This document shows, piece by piece, positions 1-10,059 of a stretch of 64,000 nt of DNA; within the stretch, counting starts at the first letter, position 1; every line of letters begins with the position of its first letter. The notes beneath the pieces are model-generated. The model was not told where the DNA came from and ran no database searches. It worked only from the letters and a program-made list of their open reading frames with translations. The stretch covers positions 23,782,560 through 23,846,559 of the forward strand of contig NC_135177.1 in assembly GCF_041146795.1 (NCBI RefSeq), in the 5' to 3' direction. The position numbers were made by a program, and so were the translations under genes. This stretch comes from Maylandia zebra (Eukaryota; Chordata; Actinopteri; Cichliformes; Cichlidae).

Positions 1-406
1 CTGAGCAGCTCCTTCAGTGGCAGGCTGCGGCACCCACGGTGTGGGACGGAGAGATTTCACAGGTCTTTTCTCCCCACTGCTGTCAGACTCCACAACAAAG
101 ACTATAACTGATCAAACACACACATCCACACATGTGCAGTAACAGTAAGTGCAATAATCTTTTCTGACATCATTGTATTTTTACTCAGTTGGATACAGCA
201 TTTGTATTCTATTTTTGTCCTATTGTATATTTTATTCTATTGTATATAGTATTTTATTTTTATTTTATTCTGTACAGTTGTGTACTGTATTTATTCTTAT
301 TGTATTCAAATTTTTGCTTCATAACTTTTGTACTGTCCACTTCCTGCTGTGACAAAACAAATTTCCCATGTGTGGGACTAATAAAGGTTATCTTATCTCA
401 TCTTAT
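1..406 (+). mobile_element. 3' end of a LINE (L2/CR1-like), 5' cut by window edge
   Basis: Frame 1 reads from base 1 to a stop at 109-111 and ends in HRSFLPTAVRLHNKDYN, the type of C-terminus seen on fish non-LTR reverse transcriptases. An AT-rich tail follows and ends at about 381-406 with AATAAAGG and TATCT-like repeats, the usual 3' terminus of L2/CR1-like fish LINEs. Only the last 36 codons are present. The family assignment rests on recognising the tail and C-terminus and was not checked by alignment. Confidence 0.55.
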
Positions 407-575
407 ATTGTTCCAGAGATCTTGTAATACATTCAGATGAAACTTTGCAAACCTAAGTTGTGCTAACATGTTCTTTTTAGAGACAAGAGGCTTACTCCAG
501 GATGTAGTTTTTCAGTTTTTCTGACTGTACTGTCATAAACTTTAACATTTAAAATGCTAAGTTTTAATTCAAATA

Positions 576-1933
576 CAGTGGGGCAAAAAAGTATTTAGTC
601 AGCCACCGATTGTGCAAGTTCCCCCACTTAAAATGATGACAGAGGTCAGTAATTTGCACCAGAGGTACACTTCAACTGTGAGAGACAGAATGTGAAAAAA
701 AAATCCATGAATCCACATGGTAGGATTTATAAAGAATTTATTCGTAAATCAGGGTGGAAAATAAGTATTTGGTCACCTCAAACAAGGAAAATCTCTGGCT
801 CTCACAGACCTGTAACGTCGTCTGTAAGAAGCTTTTCTGTCCCCCACTCGTTACCTGTATGAATGGCACCTGTTTGAACCCATCATCTGTATAAAAGACA
901 CCTGTCCACAGCCTCAAACAGTCAGACTCCAAACTCCGCCATGGCCAAGACCAAAGAGCTTTCGAAGGACACCAGGAAAAGTATTGTAGACCTGCACCAG
1001 ACTGGGAAGAGTGAATCTACAATAGGCAAGCAGCTTGGTGTGAAAAAATCAACTGTGGGAGCAATCATCAGAAAATGGAAGACATACAAGACCACTGATA
1101 ATCTCCCTCGATCTGGGGCTCCACGCAAGATCTCATCCCGTGGGGTCAAAATGATCATGAGAACGGTGAGCAAAGATCCCAGAACCACACGGGGGGACCT
1201 GGTGAATGACCTGCAGAGAGCTGGGACCAAAGTAACAAAGGTCACCATCAGTAACACACTACAACGGCAGGGAATCAAATCCCGCAGTGCCAGACGTGTT
1301 CCGCTGCTGAAGCCAGTGCATGTCCAGGCCCGTCTGAAGTTTGCCAGAGAGCACATGGATGATACAGCAGAGGATTGGGAGAATGTCATGTGGTCAGATG
1401 AAACCAAAGTAGAACTTTTTGGTATAAACTCAACTCGTCGTGTTTGGAGGAAGAAGAATACTGAGTTGCATCCCAAGAACACCATACCTACTGTGAAGCA
1501 TGGGGGTGGAAACATCATGCTATGGGGCTGTTTTTCTGCCAAGGGGACAGGACGACTGATCCGTGTTAAGGACAGAATGAATGGGGCCATGTATCGTGAG
1601 ATTTTGAGCCAAAACCTCCTTCCATCAGTGAGAACTTTGAAGATGAAACGAGGCTGGGTCTTCCAACATGACAATGATCCAAAACACACCGCCCGGGCAA
1701 CAAAGGAGTGGCTCCGTAAGAAGCATTTGAAAGTCCTGGAGTGGCCTAGCCAGTCTCCAGACCTCAACCCCATAGAAAATCTGTGGCGGGAGTTGAAAGT
1801 CCGTGTTGCTCGGCGACAGCCCCAAAACATCACTGCTCTCGAGAAGATCTGCATGGAGGAATGGGCCAAAATACCAGCTACTGTGTGTGCAAACCTGGTA
1901 AAGACCTATAGTAAACGTTTGACTGCCCCACTG
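576..1933 (+). mobile_element. Tc1/mariner DNA transposon with collapsed right end
   Basis: The element starts with CAGTGGGGCA at 576 and ends with TGCCCCACTG at 1933. A TA dinucleotide lies on each side (574-575 and 1934-1935), as expected for Tc1 target-site duplication. The left end has about 365 bp of non-coding sequence before the transposase start. The right end has almost none: the transposase frame runs straight into the last ~10 bp of the inverted repeat. This looks like an internal deletion that removed the transposase C-terminus and nearly all of the right inverted repeat while keeping the terminal tip. Confidence 0.88.
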
Positions 1934-1936
1934 TAA
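941..1936 (+). CDS. Tc1-like transposase, open frame, altered C-terminus
   Basis: This 331-codon open frame has no internal stop. Residues 1-110 carry the paired-type helix-turn-helix DNA-binding region ([20 protein letters not shown] and onwards). The catalytic part shows the first Asp in [12 protein letters not shown], the [14 protein letters not shown] block, the second Asp in FQHDNDPKH, and the Glu in [11 protein letters not shown], giving a DDE triad. Tc1 transposases are usually about 340 aa and end shortly after a KTYxKRL motif. Here KTYSKRL is followed by TAPL and a stop contributed by the inverted-repeat tip, so the native last ~10 residues are missing. The enzyme cuts and pastes elements at TA sites in the nucleus. 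Activity is uncertain because of the C-terminal change and the lost right terminus. Confidence 0.82.
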   Translation: MAKTKELSKDTRKSIVDLHQTGKSESTIGKQLGVKKSTVGAIIRKWKTYKTTDNLPRSGAPRKISSRGVKMIMRTVSKDPRTTRGDLVNDLQRAGTKVTKVTISNTLQRQGIKSRSARRVPLLKPVHVQARLKFAREHMDDTAEDWENVMWSDETKVELFGINSTRRVWRKKNTELHPKNTIPTVKHGGGNIMLWGCFSAKGTGRLIRVKDRMNGAMYREILSQNLLPSVRTLKMKRGWVFQHDNDPKHTARATKEWLRKKHLKVLEWPSQSPDLNPIENLWRELKVRVARRQPQNITALEKICMEEWAKIPATVCANLVKTYSKRLTAPL

Positions 1937-3389
1937 ATGTAATTTATATAGCACCAAATCACAGCAACTGTTGCCTCAAAGTGCTTTAGATCAGTTAGCC
2001 AAATGCATATGATTATCAGCACCTGGTTGCTACTTGTTTTCAGCATTGTTTTCATGGATTCAGCAAGGTGCTGGAAACATTCATCAGATTTTGAATGTGT
2101 AGGTTTGCTCACTTATAAAAAAAAAAAAAAGTTCAAATCCTTATTTTACTCAGTCCTGGGTTTTAAAAATCTAGACTGTAATTAATTTGGAAGTGAGCAA
2201 ACTTACAAATTCAGGATCAAGTAAACATTTTGCCACCTGCTTACGACACTATACACAGTAACTGATACCACATTTTGCAAGAAGTGTTGTAAGCTACCTT
2301 TATTGTTTTCAACATGCTGCTACAGAAAATGGAAGAAATGAAATTGTTTCATAACTTCTACTTTTCAAATGAACTGCATTACAAACCAAGACTGTCAGAA
2401 CAAAACTGAAACTAATTTTCTGATGGAAGACAAATTCAAAAACATAAGTTAATGTTTTTAAACCGTTGGCAATATCTACGAAGCACAAACACAATTTTGG
2501 TGGAATTAACTTCCTTCTATAGACAAACAGCGAGTTCTGATGGTGTAAATCATTAAGTGTTTAGCATCCCCGGTTGAAAAGATGGTCTCGCAAATTGATG
2601 GTTCAGAATCCTTTTATTAACTTAAACAGCCGTGTATGTGAACACACCGTAAGAGCTACAACATACAGACTAAAAGACTATTAGTAAATCAAACAGTGTG
2701 TTACCTTTAACCTTTTGACTTATTCATTAATCACAAAGTAATTATCTTTAACTTTACATAACTGTTGCATCTTCAAAAAATAAAAAATACAATAAGTGAG
2801 ACTTACAATGAAGTATCGTTGCACTGGTTTACTGAACCTTTCTTTCAGGGCATGTACCGAACATCAGTATCCATTTTCTACTGCCTCCTACAGGACACAC
2901 TCTTCTTCCACTTCCTTACACATTAATGTAACACAGAACTAATACTGCCTCTCCTGGCATTACCATTGTAACGACACACTCATTCTGTTTCTTTCAGAAG
3001 AATAACAGGAACTTAGGATGTAGGTATCTATGAATAATAACTATTATGCATACTCATATATTTATATAACCTACTAATTTCTTGCGATACCACAATAACA
3101 TATAACAGTGAAACAAATTTTGCATGTAAGTGAAATCGTTGCATCGCTGCCTAAACATGACGAGGTATGTTAGCACCCTCTAGTGGGTGAAAACTTAGCC
3201 TTTATCCTTAGTAGCGGTCAGCAGCTATATGCTCCGTAAAACAACAAAGTACATATCCACAGGACAAACTTTGTTACAAACCTTGTTCCCTCATCAACCA
3301 GGTGCTAAGAAACTGCTCAGTGTTGCACCTTAATAGCCGTTCTTTTTCCAATTCCCGTCCATTAACCATAGAGCACACCTTCTCTCTAC
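1934..3389. other. AT-rich non-coding flank with a short interspersed-repeat fragment
   Basis: No exon-like frame is seen. At 1937-1990 lies a fragment of a recurrent fish repeat (TTTATATAGCACCAAATCAC), also present at 27140-27372 (+) and about 61385-61490 (-). A short A-run lies at 2118-2131. The rest, to the hAT-like terminus at 3390, is AT-rich sequence in which nothing is recognised. Confidence 0.5.
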
Positions 3390-3506
3390 TAGTGATGTGT
3401 CGGTCGTGAACGAAATGGCTCTTAGAGCCGCCTCCTTATTGCGAGCCGTGGTTTGTTTGTTTTTTGTTTTTTTTCCCTCTTTCTCTCACTCTCTCGCACT
3501 TTTTTC

Positions 3507-3795
3507 TATGAGGTGCCGTAAGGGACATTATTACTGAAACGCTCTCACACACACTACTGAAACGCTCTCACACACACTACTGAAATTTTAGCTCTCACAC
3601 ACACTACTGAAACGCTCTCACACACACTACTGAAATTTTAGCTCTCACACACACAACTGAAACGCTCTCACACACACTACTGAAATTTTAGCTCTCACAC
3701 ACACTACTGAAACGCTCTCACACACACTACTGAAATGCTCTCACACACACAACTGAAACCAGAGGCATTTCCGCTGAGCAGGAAGTTGTTTCCTG
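3507..3795. repeat. Left inverted arm: minisatellite array of nine units
   Basis: A unique segment at 3507-3540 leads into nine tandem units. There are two unit types: a 23-bp unit of the GCTCTCACACACACTACTGA + AAC form, and a 27-bp unit ending AAATTTTA. Unit starts at 3541, 3564, 3591, 3614, 3641, 3664, 3691, 3714 and 3737 show alternation (a 50-bp dimer) through most of the array. The unique 3507-3541 segment is an exact reverse complement of 8650-8684, and similarity to the other arm continues past the array to about 3795. Confidence 0.9.
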
Positions 3796-3862
3796 ACAAG
3801 GAAACTGATGGAAAAAGTGGTATATTTCAAAACACTACAAGGATGTCTACTCAGCAACCTGC

Positions 3863-5175
3863 TAGTACAGCAGTCCCCAACCTTTTTTGCGCCACGTAAA
3901 CGATATAAAATAAAATAAAATGATAAATACCATGAAAACCATTAATAGAAATGTTTTCGAATTTTTGTGGAGGAATAAAACCCATTACATAGAAAGATCT
4001 CAGCCTGTGAAGGGATACAATAAAACTCCAGAATTAGAATTTATGGTTGGCACCCTTAGAATTAAATGGTTAAAATCTTGTCTGTCACAGCCAGACTCTA
4101 CTTAGCTCCACATCCCATGATTCTTGTTTAATAAAATAATATACAGGATTAGACTTTATTTTGAAATGTGATTTTGCGGCAAATAAAATCCCCATAAAGA
4201 TATCAAACTTTCCAAAACAGACGTTGCATTTTTGGGAAAATGAGATTTACCCACAACTTCTCCCCATAATTCAACCTTATGGAATAATAGGGTAATAACA
4301 CTTAATCAAAAATCAATTTTCAAGAGTGACTGATTTGAACAAAAATATTATATTCATAACAGATTTGTTGGATGATAACGGTGTCATTCTAAGTTACACA
4401 GACTTTTCAGAAAAATATTGTCTAAACTGTTCTCAAAGAGAATATAACACATTTTGTGAACTGGTCCCACTGCCTCTGCTTCATTTGATTAAAATTTTTA
4501 TGATATACAATAATTTCTCATCAGTGCTCCCAAATTTATTGCTAGGGCAATGTCAGCTGTTTGATAAAAATGCAATAAGAAATTTGTTACTAGTTTCTTC
4601 AAAGACAAAATATTTCATAGTTACAACAGAATGGTTACATGGCATGGTTCTAATTTAGTTATTTCATATACACTGGATAAAGCATACTAAAAATTTATGA
4701 AATAGCCTATTCTACCTAAAGTTAAAGAAACACACTTTAAACAAAACTAATACTGTGGCAGAATTTCTAAAAAAAGAGATTTGGCTTTGAGGTGGATCAG
4801 TGTTCTTTTTGTACTGATGAAAATGAAACCCTAGAACATCTTTTTTTTTTCTATGCCCTATCACACAATGTATTTGGTGCAACTTAAAAAATTGGATTTC
4901 CCTAAATATTAATGATGTGCCACTGTTTGAATTACATCATAATTTTTTTTATATGGATCATCTAGCATTGGATGTCTCAGACATTATTAACATCATCATA
5001 CTTTTGAGTAAATATCATATCCATTGTGCTAAATGGAGGAACGCTAAGCCTTCTCTCCCTGGTTTTATTGATGATTTTAAGATATCTTTTTCTTTGCTAA
5101 AAAAGACAAAAAGCACATATGCCAAAAAAATAACCAGGATAATGCACGTCTCCCGCTATTCTAAATTTTGACTTA
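3863..5175 (+). pseudogene. Degenerate L1-like LINE ORF2 C-terminal remnants
   Basis: Broken plus-strand frames resemble the end of a fish L1-type ORF2. A frame at 3920-4105 contains NRNVFEFLWRNKTHYIERSQ and IKWLKSCL. Another at 4326-4658 contains DLLDDNGVILSY and ITxxLPLPL-like text (LVPLPLLHLIKI). Near 4780-4860 a cysteine motif (QCSFCTDENETLEHLFF) is readable. The last piece at 4917-5171 reads SKYHIHCAKWRNAKPSLPGF. Stops and frameshifts separate the pieces, so it is dead. A fragment resembling a hAT Charlie-type terminus (AGTCCCCAACCTTTTTTGCG) lies near 3871-3893. Confidence 0.55.
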
Positions 5176-5211
5176 TGCTGAGGCTAATATATTGTTAAGT
5201 AATGCAGCTGT

Positions 5212-6296
5212 CTCACTAAGGTCCAGAATCGATTTGTTCCACGATTCGATTCAATTCAATTCGATTTGATTATGGGGAATTTTGACAGTCAGAAATATTA
5301 TAATTCAGATCAGTACATTTTCATATATTTTTGTATTTAAAAAAAAGGAAGCTGACACACGCAAGACTTTATCAAAGGTGTGAGCATCACAGCAGATGCC
5401 TTTGTGTCAAAGTAGCTGAAGATAAAACACATAAAAACATGAAGGTGGTTTTCCTGACCTGGGATTTTATAAAAAATATTCTGCAGTACATCAAAAACGA
5501 AAGAAAACCATTAATCAACATATGAACGTTACCTCTGACATTACAGCGGTTTTATCAGAGACACGGCTAACGTTTTGCATTTTGCATAATTTTAAAAAGT
5601 TTAAATTTGTTCAGTATTCAACGGCAGAAATTAGGTTTTCTTTTCGGAAGTATGTAAAATGAAGAAGAAAAAAAACAGCAGCCGACTGCGCTGTAAACAA
5701 CAGTAGACTTGTGCCTAACAAGCAAGCGAATAATACAGAAAACTGATTTTTAGACGGGAAACTGTTCTTGAAGTACAGAGAGAGAGAGAGAGGGCTGTGC
5801 ATGACGTGCGATTTTATCGTGGTGGAAGCAAAACAGTGAGGGAATTCATGACGATGTTTATGTGAAGCGCAGTTTGGATCTTCTTTTGCTGCTGGTTCAG
5901 TCAATATTGTTTGGAGAGAGATAAAACTAACAGCTTTAGAATTGCTGCAAAAACGGCGTGAAAACAAAGCGCGGACCTGCCGACAGATCAGAGTCAGCGA
6001 GCTGTCGGCTTTCAGCCCCGACCGTGTCCGTGCTGTCGGGTGAGAAAGGCGACATCTCACTGATTCTGATCCGCGGGTTGCGCTGTGTGTTGTGTACCTG
6101 CTCTCATTTACTGTCTTAGCTGTTTGGTGGTTGTTGAAATTTTGTGAGGTTTCACCAGAGATTCTGGCATTTCGGGCAAAATAAATTTATATTAAAAAAA
6201 TCGATTCAGGATTTTAATGAATCGATTTCACGTTATCCAAGCCAGAATCGATTTTAATCGATGAATCGATTATAAAAACCCACCCCTAACTAACAC
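5212..6296. repeat. ATCGATT-rich degenerate repeat block, unclassified
   Basis: Both margins carry clusters of ATCGATT/AATCGAT motifs (5222-5275 and 6190-6285), and the right margin ends AACCCACCCCTAAC, similar to ends of non-autonomous DNA elements in teleosts. The core has (GA)n at about 5779-5792 and a 149-codon minus-strand frame (5611-6060) with no recognisable domain. I treat it as a transposon-derived block, not a gene. No clean terminal inverted repeat or target duplication was found. Confidence 0.35.
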
Positions 6297-6629
6297 CATA
6301 CATAGCACTTATTCCCAGCTGCGCTGAGACCCGAATTGTTTGCAGTGTGCGCCACGATTGCAGTGTCGCTAAGCGGGGTGTGACGGGTTGCAGTATTGTT
6401 ATTTTCGCACAGTTTGTGTGGTAAGTCTCATGTGCAGCTGGGATATCAGCAGGATGTGTTGTAAGTCCTGTCTGGAATTGACTGGGAATTATTATGTCTA
6501 ACTCATGTAATAAATAAACGATCAATTTATTTCTTTGCCCCGTTTACTCATCCCTTGTCCTCGGTTACAAACTGAAATGCCTTCCTGTTTAACTGAAACG
6601 CCTTCCTGTTCAACTGAAATGTCTTGGTT
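6297..6629. other. Unassigned spacer before the large satellite array
   Basis: No gene is seen. The last part, about 6590-6629, resembles the reverse complement of about 3759-3795, so the inverted arm begins before the tandem units themselves. Confidence 0.4.
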
Positions 6630-8657
6630 TTTCAGTTGTGTGTGTGAGAGCTAAAATTTCAGTAGTGTGTGTGAGAGCGTTTCAGTAGTGTGTGTGAGAG
6701 CGTTTCAGTAGTGTGTGTGAGAGCGTTTCAGTAGTGTGTGTGAGAGCGTTTCAGTTGTGTGTGTGAGAGCTAAAATTTCAGTAGTGTGTGTGAGAGCTAA
6801 AATTTCAGTAGTGTGTGTGAGAGCTAAAATTTCAGTAGTGTGTGTGAGAGCGTTTCAGTAGTGTGTGTGAGAGCTAAAATTTCAGTAGTGTGCGTGAGAG
6901 CATTTCAGTAGTGTGTGTATGCTAAAATTTCAGTAGTGTGTGTGAGAGCGTTTCAGTTGTGTGTGTGAGAGCTAAAATTTCAGTAGTGTGTGTGAGAGCA
7001 TTTCAGTAGTGTGTGTGAGAGCGTTTCAGTAGTGTGTGAGAGCGTTTCAGTTGTGTGTGTGAGAGCGTTTCAGTAGTGTGTGTGAGAGCTAAAGTTTCAG
7101 TAGTGTGTGTGAGAGCTAAAATTTCAGTAGTGTGTGTGAGAGCGTTTCAGTTGTGTGTGTGAGAGCTAAAATTTCAGTAGTGTGTGTGAGAGCTAAAATT
7201 TCAGTAGTGTGTGTGAGAGCGTTTCAGTAGTGTGTGTGAGAGCTAAAATTTCAGTAGTGTGCGTGAGAGCATTTCAGTAGTGTGTGTGTGTGCTAAAATT
7301 TCAGTAGTGTGTGTGAGAGCGTTTCAGTTGTGTGTGTGAGAGCTAAAATTTCAGTAGTGTGTGTGAGAGCTAAAATTTCAGTAGTGTGTGTGAGAGCGTT
7401 TCAGTAGTGTGTGTGAGAGCTAAAATTTCAGTAGTGTGTGTGAGAGCGTTTCAGTAGTGTGTGTGAGAGCTAAAATTTCAGTAGTGTGTGTGAGAGCGTT
7501 TCAGTAGTGTGTGTGAGAGCTAAAATTTCAGTAGTGTGTGTGAGAGCGTTTCAGTTGTGTGTGTGTGAGAGCTAAAATTTCAGTAGTGTGTGTGAGAGTG
7601 TTTCAGTTGTGTGTGTGAGAGCTAAAATTTCAGTAGTGTGTGTGAGAGCGTTTCAGTGGTGTGTGTGAGAGCTAAAATTTCAGTAGTGTGTGTGAGAGCG
7701 TTTCAGTTGTGTGTGTGAGAGCGTTTCAGTAGTGTGTGTGAGAGCTAAAATTTCAGTAGTGTGTGTGAGAGCGTTTCAGTTGTGTGTGTGAGAGCTAAAA
7801 TTTCAGTAGTGTGTGTGAGAGCTAAAATTTCAGTGGTGTGTGTGAGAGCTAAAATTTCAGTAGTGTGTGTGAGAGCGTTTCAGTAGTGTGTGTGAGAGCG
7901 TTTCAGTAGTGTGTGTGAGAGCGTTTCAGTAGTGTGTGTGAGAGCGTTTCAGTAGTGTGTGTGAGAGCGTTTCAGTTGTGTGTGTGAGAGCTAAAATTTC
8001 AGTAGTGTGTGTGAGAGCTAAAATTTCAGTAGTGTGTGTGAGAGCGTTTCAGTGGTGTGTGTGAGAGCTAAAATTTCAGTAGTGTGTGTGAGAGCGTTTC
8101 AGTAGTGTGTGTGAGAGCGTTTCAGTAGTGTGTGTGAGAGCGTTTCAGTTGTGTGTGTGAGAGCGTTTCAGTTGTGTGTGCTAAAATTTCAGTAGTGTGT
8201 GTGAGAGCTAAAATTTCAGTAGTGTGTGTGAGAGCATTTCAGTTGTGTGTGTGAGAGCGTTTCAGTAGTGTGTGTGAGAGCGTTTCAGTTGTGTGTGTGA
8301 GAGCGTTTCAGTTGTGTGTGTGAGAGCGTTTCAGTAGTGTGTGTGAGAGCGTTTCAGTTGTGTGTGTGAGAGTGTTTCAGTAGTGTGTGTGAGAGCGTTT
8401 CAGTAGTGTGTGTGAGAGCTAAAATTTCAGTAGTGTGTGTGTGAGAGCGTTTCAGTAGTGTGTGTGAGAGCTAAAATTTCAGTAGTGTGTGTGAGAGCGT
8501 TTCAGTGGTGTGTGTGAGAGCGTTTCAGTGGTGTGTGTGAGAGCTAAAATTTCAGTAGTGTGTGTGAGAGCTAAAATTTCAGTGGTGTGTGTGTGAGAGC
8601 GTTTCAGTTGTGTGTGTGAGAGCTAAAATTTCAGTAGTGTGTGTGAGAGCGTTTCAG
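6630..8657. repeat. Right inverted arm: ~2-kb minisatellite with two interspersed unit types
   Basis: This is about 2 kb of head-to-tail units, all variants of GTGTGTGTGAGAGC followed either by GTTTCAGTA (about 23 bp) or by TAAAATTTCAGTA (about 27 bp). By length this is roughly 80 units. The units are the reverse complement of those at 3541-3759. The order of the two types is irregular, with long runs of the short type (for example around 7860-7975) and occasional GT-slippage, CATTTCAG or CAGTGG variants. No reading frame runs through it. The unique segment 8650-8684 closes the arm. Confidence 0.93.
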
Positions 8658-8684
8658 TAATAATGTCCCTTACGGCACCTCATA

Positions 8685-9122
8685 TTTTTCCGCTTCACTC
8701 CGCATGCAGTCTTGTGCTTTGCGCTGGGAAGAGGGGGAGGGGCAGTAGTTAAGCTCGCAGTAGCACAGGAACAGAGCGGGAGGGAGAGAGAGAGAGAACG
8801 AGCCAGGGACAACAACGTCACATTAGAAAGGTATAGTAATCATCCACAACTATTTTCAGTTGCAGATGATAAAGGATTCAGAAAGTTTATTCATGCAGGT
8901 CCATATGACAGAGAATGTGCATCTTCTTTTTGTTTTCATATTATAATTTATATTTAATTGTGTTGTGGTTTGCAGTGTTTTGTGTTGTTTCACTTTAAAT
9001 TTGTTTAAAAGGAAAAAGCTGAAAATGTAAATAGTTAAAAGCTGAACTGTGAATACTTGATTTTTGTAATATATGATTTATTACATTTTATGTGGAGTGA
9101 ATAAATAAAAGTATATTTACGA
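8685..9122. other. Non-coding right part of the hAT-like element
   Basis: A GC-richer stretch with (GA)n (about 8781-8797) grades into AT-rich sequence with AATAAA-like motifs. The 81-codon frame at 8712-8957 has low complexity and no recognised domain. No gene is supported. Confidence 0.4.
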
Positions 9123-9884
9123 TGGCCCCTAGAGACAAAGCACGTACAAACTCCAATACATGTAAAAACTCCAAAACACGTACAAAACACAACAGAAATG
9201 CTCCAGGATGCTAGGGCGCAGAGTTTTTGTTACCTAGTGGCTACACAAGCCAGGAAGTACCAACGACTGGATTTGGTGTGTGGTAGTAACAGGTAACATT
9301 TTTTAAAATTATTTGAATATATGTATGTGTGCTTGTGTATAAATACACAAACCATACACATATGCTTTCAATTGTGTAATTTAAATGATCTAGGTAGCTC
9401 TGTTTTGGAAGTTCAGTTAATGCTAGAAATGTCATGAAACGCTGTGTGGCAGGCAGGAGATGAGGACTCAAAGTGCAGGACTCAGACTCAGGGGATGAAC
9501 TCAAAAATCACAGCTCTATTTGCTGGCAGGAAAAAAAAACATACAAACTAAACTGGGAAACAACAAACTAAAACTCACAGTGAGACACAGGGAGATCCAC
9601 ACAGCATGAGGGACGACACGACACTGACTCAGAGAAACACAGGGTTTAAATACACTGGGAAGTAACGAGGGGAATGAGACACAGAAGGAGAGCACAGCTG
9701 GAGGAAATCAGAACCTACGAGACAAGGAAGGGTAAACTGAACACATTCACATAAGACACGGACCTTCAAAGTAAAGTACAATATTACAAAAATCACAAAG
9801 AACTAAAAAAGCTGGGTCAGGGGACCCAGGACCCTGACAAGAAATGTGCTTTGGAATTTGTACGTGCTTTGTTTCTAGGGGCCA
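9123..9884. mobile_element. MITE with 28-bp terminal inverted repeats, carrying its own insertion
   Basis: 9123-9150 and 9857-9884 are inverted copies differing at one position in 28; each tip begins TGGCCCCTAGA. The body has no coding capacity. It is interrupted at 9433-9839 by another sequence flanked by an 8-bp direct repeat AGAAATGT (9425-9432 and 9840-9847). Outside that insert the MITE is about 350 bp. I did not find a convincing target duplication for the MITE itself. It sits inside the right arm of the larger hAT-like element. Confidence 0.7.
9433..9839. mobile_element. Insertion with 8-bp target duplication inside the MITE
   Basis: About 407 bp bounded by the direct repeat AGAAATGT on both sides, which indicates insertion into the MITE. 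The text (ACAGGGTTTAAATACACTGG and nearby) resembles a recurrent teleost repeat, but no terminal inverted repeat or coding region is evident. An 8-bp duplication suits hAT-type insertion; this is inference. Confidence 0.5.
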
Positions 9885-10059
9885 CCACATATATTTTTAT
9901 ATAAACATATATAAATAAAACCACTTTTTTTTTACATTAGTAATTCCTTTTGTGCATAATTTTATATTATTGTTAATAATAAATTAATTAAAGCAACAAA
10001 ACAACCTGAAGAGCCGGTTCGGAGCCGAAAGAGCCGGAAATCCCATCACTACTCTCTGT

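Larger units (their letters stand above)
3390..10051. mobile_element. Composite non-autonomous element with hAT-like ends
   Basis: The left end begins TAGTGATG at 3390 and the right end finishes CATCACTA at 10051, the terminal octamer typical of many vertebrate hAT elements. A GGCTCTT-type motif lies inside each end. The flanks are CTCTCTAC (3382-3389) and CTCTCTGT (10052-10059), a 6-of-8 match to an 8-bp target duplication, the size hAT elements make. No hAT transposase frame is present. The interior holds two inverted minisatellite arms (3507-3795 and about 6590-8684) around a 2.8-kb loop of LINE and repeat debris, plus a nested MITE on the right. The boundaries are well supported; the two ends are otherwise divergent. 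Confidence 0.65.

Noticed and set aside
922..1869. 315-codon minus-strand open frame
   Set aside because: It is the antisense shadow of the Tc1 transposase at 941-1936 and shows no family match.
5611..6060. 149-codon minus-strand open frame
   Set aside because: No recognisable domain, low-complexity termini, and it lies in repeat-derived DNA between ATCGATT-rich margins.
6630..8657. CRISPR-like array of regular direct repeats
   Set aside because: Units are contiguous without unique spacers, the surrounding genes are vertebrate, and a mirrored array occurs at 3541-3759. It is a minisatellite.
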